A DNA stretch of 64,000 nucleotides from Microcystis aeruginosa NIES-4325 (GTDB lineage: Bacteria; Cyanobacteriota; Cyanobacteriia; Cyanobacteriales; Microcystaceae), in assembly GCF_008974145.1 (NCBI RefSeq), contig NZ_BJKP01000012.1:1-64000 (forward strand). The letters run 5' to 3'. A program made the translations under genes and the position numbers. Within the stretch, counting starts at the first letter, position 1. Every line of letters starts with the position of its first letter. Below, one piece after another: positions 1 through 8,794 of the stretch. The notes beneath the pieces were generated by a model, which was not told the DNA's origin, did not search any database, and saw only the letters and a list, made by a program, of their open reading frames with translations.

Positions 1-36
1 ATGTTGGTTAAGTTCTTGTTGTTGCTCTGGAGTCAT
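1..36 (-). CDS. 5' end of an unidentified gene running off the window
   Basis: An ATG at 36-34 overlaps the TGA stop of the kinase gene (ATGA arrangement), and the frame stays open to the window edge: M-T-P-E-Q-Q-Q-E-L-N-Q-H. From memory this resembles the N-terminus of transposases common in Microcystis. That is recall, not evidence in the window. Only 12 codons are visible. If it is a transposase, the kinase frame would have been cut by the insertion. Confidence 0.3.
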   Translation of the reverse strand, partial: MTPEQQQELNQH

Positions 37-1049
37 TTTTGTCTTTTCCCTACTCTTTTCTCTATCCCATACCCAATTGATGCTTTTGTCAAGTAGTTTA
101 TTTGTTCTTCAGCTTTGACTTGCTCCCAAGTGCGGGGATTAGAAACAGGTTTTGAAGTTACAGGAGAAATTACCTGAGTAGGAGCGGGAGGAGTGGGGAG
201 AACGATATTTGTTGCTACAATTGATGGGGGAGTTTGTAGCGCCTCTAACATCTCTTTTGCAGTTAAATAACGTTCGTTAGAGCGCAGTGAAATAGTTTTA
301 TCTAGCACGGCTGCTAAACTGATATTAGTATTTAAAGCGAACTGCCGCCAATAAATTTTTCCTGTCATCGGATCGCTCTCTAACATTTCAGGAGTTTTGC
401 CGGTTAGTAGATAAATAGCTGTCAATCCTAAAGCGTAGAGATCACTACTATAAACCGGACGACCGATCGCCTGTTCTGATGGCATAAAACCGGGAGTACC
501 GATAACAATAGAATTAAGAGAATGGCCCGAATTAGAAACCACCGTTCCCATAGTTTCTTTAACCGCACCGAAATCAATTAGGATCGGTAAATTATCATAA
601 ATCCGTAGGATGATATTATCGGGTTTTATATCTCGATGGATAATTTTTTGTCCGTGAACATAAATTAAAACCTGTAGAATACTAACTAAAATCTCTTTGA
701 CTTGATCATCGGTAAAAACTCCTTTACTCTGTATTCTTTGGCTGAGAGTTTCTCCCTCGATAAATTCCTCGACTAAATAAAATTGATTATTTTCCTCAAA
801 ATAAGCGTATAGTTTGGGAATTTGAGGACTATTTTCGCTCAATTTTTCCAGGATAGCGGCTTCTCGATCAAATCTTTCTTTGACAAGATTGTGAACCTGG
901 GGATTATCATTAATCGGTTTTAGCTGTTTAACCAGACAGAGCCGTTTTGAGGGCATTTGGCTATCTTCTGCCAAAAAAGTCTCTCCGAAACCACCATCGG
1001 CAATTAATCGCAAGACTTTGTAACGATTTTGTAGAATTAAATCCGTCAT
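33..1049 (-). CDS. Serine/threonine protein kinase (Hanks type), possibly C-terminally truncated
   Basis: A 338-residue protein with a eukaryotic-type kinase domain at about residues 10-270: glycine loop (ADGGFGET), Lys41 in LVKQLKP as ATP-anchoring lysine, HRDIKPDN at 138-145 (catalytic loop), DFG at 159-161 and a GTPGFMPSE activation-segment end. A Pro-rich linker (about 273-305) follows. Cyanobacterial members usually carry a further TM or sensor region after the linker. Here the frame ends about 30 residues later in a basic stretch, with its stop overlapping the next ORF, so truncation by an insertion is possible. Substrate unknown. Cytoplasmic as read; no TM segment is seen. Confidence 0.85.
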   Translation of the reverse strand: MTDLILQNRYKVLRLIADGGFGETFLAEDSQMPSKRLCLVKQLKPINDNPQVHNLVKERFDREAAILEKLSENSPQIPKLYAYFEENNQFYLVEEFIEGETLSQRIQSKGVFTDDQVKEILVSILQVLIYVHGQKIIHRDIKPDNIILRIYDNLPILIDFGAVKETMGTVVSNSGHSLNSIVIGTPGFMPSEQAIGRPVYSSDLYALGLTAIYLLTGKTPEMLESDPMTGKIYWRQFALNTNISLAAVLDKTISLRSNERYLTAKEMLEALQTPPSIVATNIVLPTPPAPTQVISPVTSKPVSNPRTWEQVKAEEQINYLTKASIGYGIEKRVGKRQK

Positions 1050-1153
1050 GGGGAAACATTAAGTAGGGAGGAACAGTTATACCATTTTTCTTTATTTGCG
1101 TCACAACGAATGCAGGCTTGGCAAGCATTCGAGCGTGGATGTCTGTCATGGAT

Positions 1154-1258
1154 TTAGAAATTTGGTATTAGTCGGTTTTCGATCGCCTTCTGTACGTTGG
1201 CAATGCCGATAATTAAATCCTCCAATCTTTTTAAATCTTTTTCAGTGGCGGCTGTCAT
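1154..1258 (-). CDS. Small 34-residue ORF, possible remnant
   Basis: An ATG at 1258 is preceded by a good Shine-Dalgarno (TAGGAG, about 8 nt upstream). It encodes MTAATEKDLKRLEDLIIGIA and 14 more residues before TAA. The start resembles that of small cyanobacterial coiled-coil proteins such as those at 50914 and 52073 in this window, but it lacks their coil and hydrophobic tail. It is probably a truncated relic, although the RBS makes expression conceivable. The flanks 1050-1153 and 1259-1333 show nothing else. Confidence 0.35.
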   Translation of the reverse strand: MTAATEKDLKRLEDLIIGIANVQKAIENRLIPNF

Positions 1259-1333
1259 CAGTTAAACTCCTATTAGCTGAATTTTTCTGGACCCGATTCG
1301 ATACTTTATTGATTGCGGATAACTTTCTCATTA

Positions 1334-3469
1334 TCAACTTCCCTCCCAGATTTTTAGATAGGCATTTTCCATATTTTCAGCGAATTTTTTCCCTTGCCAG
1401 AGGGGGGCTGTGTCACGATTTCCTAACAGTTGATGGCTGATCTCTTGACGAAGGGAGCGATCAAGTCCTAATTTTACTCCCCAGTGGATATATTCTGCCT
1501 CATTCCAGCCAATTCCAGCTTCAATACCGGCATTAATCATAAAAGTATAACTATTGCGCGCGGAAAATTGTTCTCCTACCAGTGTCACTAAAGGGATTCC
1601 TTGCCATAAAACTTCTAAGGTGGTGGTAGCGCCATTGTAGGGATAGGTATCTAACACCACATCGGCAATCTGTAAATTAGCGCGATGGGTATATTCATCT
1701 ATATCTCTCGGTAAAAATCGCAATCTTTGGGGATTAACTCCCTCCTGAATTGCTATTTCAGTAAATAATTCTTGAATTTTTTCAGTCTTACCAACTCCCT
1801 TAATCAGAAAATAACTATTGGGTACTTGTGCGAGAATTTTCATCTGAAGTTTAATAGTATCAGGATGGCGTTTCATGCCACTTTGTACGGAAAAATAGAT
1901 GGTAGCATCGGGGGGAATTTCTAAATCTTCTCGACGTAGATTGGGAGTGCCGATTTCAAAACCATCCACTGCTAAATATGTCTCTGGTAAACGATAGATT
2001 TTTTCTCGATAATATTCCTCAGCTTGCTGGGGTAAAACGTAGGGATCGGCGATATAGTAATCAATAGTTGCTAATCCAGAAGCATCCCAACCTAACCAAG
2101 TAACTTGTTTTGCTGCGGGTTTCAGTGCCATAATCTGATTGGTAAGATTATGGGTTAAACTGTCTAAATCTACCAGAATATCTATATGATCTTGTTGAAT
2201 TTGTTTGGCAACTTCTAGGGGATTTTGAGCGTAGGGAAAATGACGGATAATATCTCGGCTATCCCGAAACCATTGACGGGTAATTTCATCTTCTTCTTGG
2301 TTAATAGTATAGATGGCTATTTGCAATTTTTCTCGATCGTGATGGTGAATTAACCAACGACTTAACCAACCAACAGAATGATGTTTTAAGGTACTGGCAA
2401 GATAACCAATCGTAAGTTTTTCTGGGACTTTTTTGATAGTAATAAAAGGAGTTTGTAAACTATTATTATCAAGGAAAATTTCGGTGATGCGATTAGTTAA
2501 TTGTCGGTTGGCTAAGGCTTGATCGCCTAGGTAGGGTAGGGGACTAGAAATATTGAGAAAGCTAGTTTTAATAATCGGTTCTAAAGTAATATTTTTCTGA
2601 CGGGTTAATTCTTGCAATAAATTCTGATATTCTTGATAAATATGATCAATTTCTTGCCAGACTCCCCAGCGCAAAAGTATTGACAAAATTAGATAATTGC
2701 TGTATAATTTTAGAGTTGAAGTTAGACAAAATTCTCGCAATTGATAGGCAGTTTTTAAAGAATTATCAAAGTCTTCGGCTAAAATATAGAGGTTAACTAA
2801 CTGTTCCAAAAGACTCAGATCATTTGGTCTTAATTGCAGACAAAGTTTAATAATTTCTACTCCAAAAGCGGGACTTTGTTGCTCGTTGGTGACTCGTGCT
2901 GCTATCTGAAAAGCTTGCGGGATAAAACTATCGGCTAATTCCTCTAGGTAGGGTAAACTTGCTTGAGCTAAATCTAAAGTTAATTCGTGGGGATATAAAA
3001 GACTTTTGAGAACTACATTTAAAAGCAATTCTCGATCAGGATTATATCTGAGATTGTCTTGAATAGGATAATTAAGTAGTTCTCCTGGATCGAATATTTC
3101 TAAATCTAAAGCTAAGTCGAATAAAGCTAATAAATTATTAATTGACTTGGGAACAATTTCCTGTAGATGATAGCGAAAATATTCTACAGCTGCCAGATCA
3201 CCTTTTCTTTGTTGTCGTTGCGCTTCCGCGTCTAAAACCGCTTCTAATTCTGCTTGCCATTGCTTAACTTCTTCCGGATTACCTCCCCTGAAAACATTTT
3301 GCCACATCACCTGTGCCTCTGCTTCTAAATTTTGCAGAAGATAGGCAACTCCCAAGTACCAATAGTAAGAAATACTTTCAGGATTGTTATCGATTAGTTC
3401 CTCGTAGATTGCCGCAACTTGAGGATAATCTTCGGCAATTAAAGCTTGATAAGCGTCAGGATGCCACAT
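1334..3469 (-). CDS. SPINDLY-type O-linked N-acetylglucosaminyltransferase-like protein with TPR region
   Basis: A 711-residue protein. The N-terminal half (to about 330) is helical and TPR-like, beginning with a typical TPR signature (YEELIDNNPESISYYWYLG). The C-terminal half matches the O-GlcNAc transferase/SPINDLY family (GT41): residues such as GYLASTLKHHSVGWL, a VTWLGWDASGL stretch, the FLPRDIDEY region and the VLDTYPYNGATTTLEVLWQG sugar-nucleotide-binding signature. In this family the enzyme moves a sugar from a UDP/GDP donor to Ser/Thr of proteins or to glycans. The acceptor cannot be told. Such multi-TPR SPINDLY proteins are abundant in cyanobacteria. It is separated from argD by a repeat tract. 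Confidence 0.85.
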   Translation of the reverse strand: MWHPDAYQALIAEDYPQVAAIYEELIDNNPESISYYWYLGVAYLLQNLEAEAQVMWQNVFRGGNPEEVKQWQAELEAVLDAEAQRQQRKGDLAAVEYFRYHLQEIVPKSINNLLALFDLALDLEIFDPGELLNYPIQDNLRYNPDRELLLNVVLKSLLYPHELTLDLAQASLPYLEELADSFIPQAFQIAARVTNEQQSPAFGVEIIKLCLQLRPNDLSLLEQLVNLYILAEDFDNSLKTAYQLREFCLTSTLKLYSNYLILSILLRWGVWQEIDHIYQEYQNLLQELTRQKNITLEPIIKTSFLNISSPLPYLGDQALANRQLTNRITEIFLDNNSLQTPFITIKKVPEKLTIGYLASTLKHHSVGWLSRWLIHHHDREKLQIAIYTINQEEDEITRQWFRDSRDIIRHFPYAQNPLEVAKQIQQDHIDILVDLDSLTHNLTNQIMALKPAAKQVTWLGWDASGLATIDYYIADPYVLPQQAEEYYREKIYRLPETYLAVDGFEIGTPNLRREDLEIPPDATIYFSVQSGMKRHPDTIKLQMKILAQVPNSYFLIKGVGKTEKIQELFTEIAIQEGVNPQRLRFLPRDIDEYTHRANLQIADVVLDTYPYNGATTTLEVLWQGIPLVTLVGEQFSARNSYTFMINAGIEAGIGWNEAEYIHWGVKLGLDRSLRQEISHQLLGNRDTAPLWQGKKFAENMENAYLKIWEGS

Positions 3470-3473
3470 AAAT

Positions 3474-3587
3474 CAGTTATCAGTAAACAGTAACCAGTAA
3501 TCAGTGAAAAAGTGACAGTTAGGGGAATAAAGCTCAAAAAGAATTGACTCATAACTGATAACTGATCACTGATAACTGATAACTGAA
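3474..3587. repeat. Cluster of ATCAGTTATCAGT-type short repeats
   Basis: The spacer between the glycosyltransferase and argD is made of variants of the motif cagttatcag / ctgataactga in both orientations, so the two halves can pair (atcagttatcagt against actgataactgat). Similar motifs occur at 18530-18560 and 52985-53050. This is a dispersed intergenic repeat of cyanobacteria with no evident coding function. A hairpin between the two convergent-facing halves could act on mRNA ends. Confidence 0.6.
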
Positions 3588-3588
3588 A

Positions 3589-4872
3589 TTAAACCACTTT
3601 AGCGATAGCAACTTCTAGCTTATCCATAGCCTCATCTACTTCTGTTTCCGAGACAATTAAAGGCGGTACAAAACGGAGAACCTTCGGACCTGCGGGAGCA
3701 ATTAATAAACCCTCAGTCAAGGCTGCATTAACAATAGTAGATGAAACCAACTCACTTTCTGAATTAATTTCCAGACCATTAATTAAACCCCAACCGCGCA
3801 CATCGACAAATAGATGGGGATATTGAGAAGCAATCACCCGTAAACGGCTGCGTAATTGTTCCCCTCGCTGCTGAACATTTTCGAGAAGATGATCCCGTTC
3901 AATGGTTTGTAATACTGTTAAAGCTGAGGCACAAGCGAAAGGATTACCCCCAAAGGTACTCGCATGACTCCCCGGTTCAAACACATCACAGAATTTTCTG
4001 CACATCATCGCACCGATGGGAATACCCCCCGCTAAACCCTTGGCAGAAGTGAAGATATCTGGTTCTACTCCTAAATTCTCATAACCCCAGAGTTTACCAG
4101 TTCTTCCGACTCCCACCTGTACTTCATCAAAGACAAGCAAAATGTTATTTTCGTCGCAAATTTGCCGTAAACGTTGGAAATATTCGATATCTCCCGGACG
4201 AACTCCCCCTTCACCCTGCAGCGGTTCCAACATAATCGCGGCCACCCGACGATTACCCTCATCGATATCAGCGATCGCATTTTCCACCGCTTCGATATCA
4301 TTATAGGGAATATAGGCAAACCCCGGCATCAGGGGTTCAAAGTCTTTTTGATACTTTGGTTGACCGGTTGCGGTGATGGTAGCTAAAGTCCGACCGTGAA
4401 AACTAGCGTGAGCGGTTAAAATAACCGGCTGTTCGAGGAAATCTAGCACCGTATGGGCATATTTTCGTACTAATTTAATCGCCGCTTCGTTCGCTTCCGC
4501 ACCAGAATTACAGAAAAAGACCTTATCAGCGCAGGAATGATCGACAATCCATTTAGCTAGTTCCCCTTGTTCGGGAATATAGTATAAATTCGAGACATGA
4601 TGGAGTTTTTGGATTTGCTGGCTAACCACTTCAATTAAAGCGGGATGCGCGTGACCGAGGGTACAGGTGGCAATTCCCGCGACAAAATCAAGGTATTGTT
4701 TACCGGAAGTATCCCAGAGAAGACACCCCAATCCCTTGGCGATCGCAATGGGAAAACGACCATAAGTATTCATCACATAGCTGTTAAAACTATCTCGATC
4801 GAAGGTCTGATTCGGGTTTAAATTGGAAGTGGGATCAACTAGGGTTGGTTCTAAAAGGGTTTCTGGACTCAC
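3589..4872 (-). CDS. argD: Acetylornithine aminotransferase
   Basis: A 427-residue PLP-dependent class III aminotransferase for arginine biosynthesis (N-acetylglutamate semialdehyde plus glutamate to N-acetylornithine). Visible signatures are FVAGIATCTLGHAHP near the N-terminus, FFCNSGAEANEAAIKLVRKY (phosphate-binding region), the LVFDEVQVGVGRTGKLW block with the PLP-ring Asp, and the Schiff-base Lys in TSAKGLAGGIPIGA. The first ~25 residues precede the conserved NTYGRFP. Length is normal. It is transcribed alone; the channel gene diverges upstream. Confidence 0.93.
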   Translation of the reverse strand: MSPETLLEPTLVDPTSNLNPNQTFDRDSFNSYVMNTYGRFPIAIAKGLGCLLWDTSGKQYLDFVAGIATCTLGHAHPALIEVVSQQIQKLHHVSNLYYIPEQGELAKWIVDHSCADKVFFCNSGAEANEAAIKLVRKYAHTVLDFLEQPVILTAHASFHGRTLATITATGQPKYQKDFEPLMPGFAYIPYNDIEAVENAIADIDEGNRRVAAIMLEPLQGEGGVRPGDIEYFQRLRQICDENNILLVFDEVQVGVGRTGKLWGYENLGVEPDIFTSAKGLAGGIPIGAMMCRKFCDVFEPGSHASTFGGNPFACASALTVLQTIERDHLLENVQQRGEQLRSRLRVIASQYPHLFVDVRGWGLINGLEINSESELVSSTIVNAALTEGLLIAPAGPKVLRFVPPLIVSETEVDEAMDKLEVAIAKVV

Positions 4873-4998
4873 TGGGGAACTCCTGCGCGATTAGACATAG
4901 GGGAAATTATAATCAAATCCGTCTGAGAAGGACGGGTTATTTAGATTAAAAACTGATTTTATTGTAATTTACTAGACAGTCTTAGGGGTGAATTTTGC

Positions 4999-6057
4999 TT
5001 GTCTATCAGTGAAGATAAATATCGTCGTCTGCGTCAGGAATTAATCGGGGGAATTTTTGCCCTGATCGTGGTATTTTTGCTGGGTACGCTTTGGTATCAT
5101 CTGATCGAGGGTTGGAGTTGGCTAGATTCGGCCTATATGACGATTAGTACCCTCGCTACCGTCGGTTTTGGCGAAATTAATCCCCTAGGTGAACGGGGAC
5201 GACTGTTTACAATGGTTTTGATCGTGATGGGAGTAGTCAGCATCGGTTATATTGTTAATCGCTTGACCGAAGCTTTAATTCAAGGCTATTTTCAAGAGGG
5301 ACTCAAACAGAGACAGGAGAAACGCTTGATCGATCGACTATCAGAACACTATATCATCTGTGGTTTAGGTCGCACAGGCAGACAGGTAGCGATCGAATTT
5401 TACGCGGAAAATATTCCTTTTGTAGTTATTGATACAGACCCCCTACAGGTAAATCGGGCCAAAGAATTAAATTATATTGTTGTTCAAGGAGATGCCACCT
5501 TAGATAAATCTTTACAAATGGCAGGAATTGAACGCGCTACTTGTATTGTGGCCGCTTTAACTTCCGATGCGGAGAATTTATATACAGTTTTGTCTGCTAA
5601 AACTCTTAATCCGAAAATCCGCGCTATTGCTAGGGCCAGTACCGAGGAAGCAGTACAAAAATTACAACGGGCCGGGGCCGACGCGGTGGTATCTCCCTAT
5701 ATTACCGGTGGTAGAAGATTAGCGGCTGCAGCCCTACGACCCCAGGTTATGGATTTTGTTGATGGTATTTTAACAGGAACCGATCGATCGTTTTATATGG
5801 AAGAATTTTTAATCGATCCGAGGACTTGTCCCTGTGTGGGTTTAAGTCTTAGTCAAGCACATTTAAGATCTCGATCGGGGGCGTTAGTTTTGGCTATACG
5901 TCGCGCTGATGGTACGCTAATAGGGGGACCGAATGGCGATACGGAATTAATGGCCGGGGATTTATTAATTTGTATGGGAACGGCCGAACAATTACGCAGT
6001 TTAACTCAGATTTTAATCCCCATGCGATCGGATGGTTTACGTTTACCGAAGCATTAG
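4999..6057 (+). CDS. Potassium channel with TrkA-N (RCK) domain
   Basis: A 352-residue membrane protein with a TTG start, as no ATG lies near. Two TM helices (about 16-32 and 68-88) flank a pore loop with the selectivity filter TVGFGE at 54-59. A cytoplasmic RCK domain follows with a Rossmann NAD-binding motif GLGRTGRQV at 122-130 and an acidic strand end (VVIDTD). A TrkA-C-like segment ends the protein. It should form a gated K+ channel at the plasma membrane, like the MthK/Kch two-TM family. It diverges from argD across a spacer containing a CCGTC/GACGG hairpin at about 4920-4937. Confidence 0.88.
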   Translation: MSISEDKYRRLRQELIGGIFALIVVFLLGTLWYHLIEGWSWLDSAYMTISTLATVGFGEINPLGERGRLFTMVLIVMGVVSIGYIVNRLTEALIQGYFQEGLKQRQEKRLIDRLSEHYIICGLGRTGRQVAIEFYAENIPFVVIDTDPLQVNRAKELNYIVVQGDATLDKSLQMAGIERATCIVAALTSDAENLYTVLSAKTLNPKIRAIARASTEEAVQKLQRAGADAVVSPYITGGRRLAAAALRPQVMDFVDGILTGTDRSFYMEEFLIDPRTCPCVGLSLSQAHLRSRSGALVLAIRRADGTLIGGPNGDTELMAGDLLICMGTAEQLRSLTQILIPMRSDGLRLPKH

Positions 6058-6276
6058 TTAAAGAATCAATAAAAAATCTACTGGTAGCATTGCGGGAACG
6101 GGGGAAGCGGCAAAATCTCTATAGATTAATTACCCTTCACTCTTAATTCTCGTGACTCGGAGACTACTGAATGCTTATTACTCAATCTAACGTCTGTCAG
6201 CAATTGAGAAATTGAGGATAATTTGATGAGATGTTAGTACAATCGGGGAATAGTAAAAGAAAAACCCCTATTTCTC

Positions 6277-7596
6277 ATGAGTCAAAATCCCAATTCTTCC
6301 TCGCGACCACTGCAACCGCTGCCGGTTCCCTCCATCCCGATATCTCCCTCAGAGTTAATCAAGGGAACCAGCACGGAGATAACTCAAGAAATAAACCAAC
6401 AAGTGGCGATACAGACCAAACAAGCTCCAAATATGCGGCAAAATGGTCAAATTCCAGCCCGAAGTTCTCCCCAAAATCGCGCTCCCAGTCAGGCTGCTTC
6501 TCCCCAAACCCCACCCCGGCCGGGTCGCGATCCCAATCAACCCACCTTAGAACATTTGATCCGGATGGCCTTTGATCGGGGTTATTCGGACGTTCACCTG
6601 GGAGTTGGAGAAAAAACCCGGATGCGGGATCGTGGTGAAATGATTATTCTCGACTATCCCGAAATTGACATCAACACTTTTTATAGTTGGTTACGGGAAA
6701 TTCTCGGTGAAGAAGAAATCCTTCGCTTTCAAAAAGACCTAGAATTTGACGGTGCAACTCAGTACGAATTCGCTAGGGTGCGGATTAACATCTTTGAAAG
6801 TCTGCGCGGTCCGGGAATGGTTTTGCGTCTGATTCCCATGAAAATCCTCACAATGGAACAATTGCGCTTACCAGAGGTGTTCCGGGATGTGTGCGATGTG
6901 CATAAGGGATTGATTTTAATCACTGGTCCGACGGGTTCAGGGAAATCCACCACCCTCGCAGCCATGATCGATTACATCAATAAAGAACACCCCAAACATA
7001 TTATCACCATCGAAGACCCGATCGAATTTGTCCATCAAAGTCGTCGCAGTTTGATCAAACAACGGGAAGTGGGAATGCACACCCACGAGTTCGATAATGC
7101 CCTAAAAGCCTCTTTGCGGGAAGACCCAGATATTATTCTGGTGGGGGAGATGCGGGACAAATCCACCGTTAATACTGCCCTGAAAGCTGCCCAAACTGGT
7201 CACTTAGTTATGGGAACCCTGCACACCAACAGCGCCGTAAAAACCCTGGAGCGGATTTTAACTCTTTATACCGCCGAGGAACGGGAATCGATGCAAGTTG
7301 CGATCGCAGAATCCTTGGTTTGTATTATTTCCCAGGGTTTATGTCGTACCACCGACAATAAACGGGCTGCTTTTCACGATATTCTCATCAACACAGAAAC
7401 CGTCAAAGATTGCATTCGCAGCGGCAAAAATGACGAAATTCTCGAATTAATGAAAGATGGCGAATACTATGGCATGATTACCACTAATCAATCTCTATTT
7501 AACCTCTATCAAGAGGGACGGATTACCAGGGAGGTCGCCCTAGAAATGTCCCCAGTTCCCAATGAAATGGAGATGATGCTGCGGGGTAGAATCTAG
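6277..7596 (+). CDS. pilT: Type IV pilus retraction ATPase PilT-like
   Basis: A 439-residue secretion-superfamily ATPase. The first ~85 residues are a Pro/Gln-rich extension. The PilT core follows with Walker A GPTGSGKST at 217-225, an Asp box around IITIEDPIEFVH, the Walker B-like DPDIILVGEMRD and the His box GHLVMGTLHTNSA. In PilT this ATPase depolymerises the pilus for twitching/phototactic motility at the inner membrane. Length exceeds enterobacterial PilT (~345) because of the extension. An ATG at 6277 gives MSQNPNSSSR. The next gene is 90 nt downstream. Confidence 0.9.
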   Translation: MSQNPNSSSRPLQPLPVPSIPISPSELIKGTSTEITQEINQQVAIQTKQAPNMRQNGQIPARSSPQNRAPSQAASPQTPPRPGRDPNQPTLEHLIRMAFDRGYSDVHLGVGEKTRMRDRGEMIILDYPEIDINTFYSWLREILGEEEILRFQKDLEFDGATQYEFARVRINIFESLRGPGMVLRLIPMKILTMEQLRLPEVFRDVCDVHKGLILITGPTGSGKSTTLAAMIDYINKEHPKHIITIEDPIEFVHQSRRSLIKQREVGMHTHEFDNALKASLREDPDIILVGEMRDKSTVNTALKAAQTGHLVMGTLHTNSAVKTLERILTLYTAEERESMQVAIAESLVCIISQGLCRTTDNKRAAFHDILINTETVKDCIRSGKNDEILELMKDGEYYGMITTNQSLFNLYQEGRITREVALEMSPVPNEMEMMLRGRI

Positions 7597-7686
7597 AAAA
7601 ACCCTGAAGGAAATTCTTGAGGGGTCAAGAGTTTAGTAGTCTAGAACAATAGAAGCTCCTATTTTTTCTCTACGGGAACCCCTCAA

Positions 7687-8433
7687 GTGGCTACTTCCGC
7701 GATTGTGTTGCCCGATATTTTTAAAGGCATCGCCCTGTTTACTCCCGGGGGCGACCTGATCTACTGTATCGATCCTGATAAACAAACTCATTGGCATCTG
7801 AATCTCTGCACTGCTCTCCAGTCTGCTTTAGGATTGCCAGAACCTCCCCATTTTTTAGTTCCTAGTTTTACCGCTACCATCGATCGCTGGCGAGATTCCT
7901 ACAGTCACCGTATTCATACCAGCGCCGAAGTCTATCCCCTTGTCCGTCGCTATCAGCCGTTATTAAATGCTATTTTCGGCACGGATGATCGAGCTTGGTT
8001 TACTGTGCCTTGGCAGGAACAATCCTCTAATCCCACTATCTTAGAAACCTATCGTCAGCAGTTTCCCCAACTTTGGCAATCCCACGATCTGATTCTCCGT
8101 TATCAGGAGCACCCCGCAACTACTTCAGTGATTACTGCTGACTCTGACTATACCAATCCTAGTCCTAAGGGTTATGTTTTGCGGTTATTTGTCTCTGGTA
8201 ATAATGCCAATACTAAGCACACCCTAGAATCGATCCATCAGCTTCTAGAACGAGAATTACACCATCCCTATACCCTGAAAGTGATCGATATCTCTAAGCA
8301 TCCAGAACAAGCAGAATCCAATCATGTCTCTGCTATTCCCACTTTAGTCCGGGTTTGGCCGCAACCGGTGAAACGCATCATCGGCGAATTTGAGGATTTA
8401 CCGCGAGTATTACAGATTATCGCCACCGCTTAG
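7687..8433 (+). CDS. KaiB-domain protein with an unrelated N-terminal half
   Basis: A 248-residue protein with a GTG start. Residues about 160-248 match the KaiB thioredoxin-like fold: YVLRLFVSGNNANTKHTLES, HPYTLKVIDISKHPEQAE and IPTLVRVWPQPVKRIIGEF are hallmark KaiB/SasA-N segments. Canonical KaiB is only ~102 residues. Here ~150 N-terminal residues of unknown function precede it, with no kinase domain, so it is neither KaiB nor SasA. It lies in line with pilT. Family knowledge places KaiB in the circadian oscillator with KaiC; a partner here is not known. Confidence 0.75.
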   Translation: MATSAIVLPDIFKGIALFTPGGDLIYCIDPDKQTHWHLNLCTALQSALGLPEPPHFLVPSFTATIDRWRDSYSHRIHTSAEVYPLVRRYQPLLNAIFGTDDRAWFTVPWQEQSSNPTILETYRQQFPQLWQSHDLILRYQEHPATTSVITADSDYTNPSPKGYVLRLFVSGNNANTKHTLESIHQLLERELHHPYTLKVIDISKHPEQAESNHVSAIPTLVRVWPQPVKRIIGEFEDLPRVLQIIATA

Positions 8434-8642
8434 GGTTTAAAGACTTCTGACTCGATTCCTCGCCACCATTCGCCCAATTTCATTAAGTCTTGCTGAATAT
8501 CATCCAATTCTTGGATATATTCCTGTTGGGAAAGACTGGCGCGACGTTCTTGCAGTTTTTTGAGACGTAATTGCACCAACAGCCAAGGCTTAGAAATACC
8601 GTTAGTTTCTTCAATATAGCGAGCAATATCTTGACTATTCAT
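8430..8642 (-). CDS. Small conserved-type hypothetical protein
   Basis: A 70-residue, mostly helical charged protein (MNSQDIARYIEETNG start, KLQERRASLSQQEYIQELDD centre). Its 3' end overlaps the convergent KaiB-domain gene by 4 bp. I do not recognise a named family. The compact gene and convergent overlap suggest a real cyanobacterial gene. The spacer 8643-8794 contains a ctctgtgttctttgtgcctc tract seen also near 39510. Confidence 0.55.
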   Translation of the reverse strand: MNSQDIARYIEETNGISKPWLLVQLRLKKLQERRASLSQQEYIQELDDIQQDLMKLGEWWRGIESEVFKP

Positions 8643-8794
8643 AGTTTTTTAGGGAACGCCGGAATCGAATCTGTCTTCCTCTCTGTGTTCTTTGTGCCTC
8701 TGTGGTTTATCCTTAATTTTTGGACTAAGTAACTCCTATTATCCCATATTTCGTCAAATTAACCCGAGACTCCTTTTTTTAGTTGCAGAAGATT

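Noticed and set aside
4913-4950. CCGTC/GACGG hairpin between argD and the channel gene as a terminator
   Set aside because: Both flanking genes diverge, so it lies in 5' leaders; no T-run follows in either direction.
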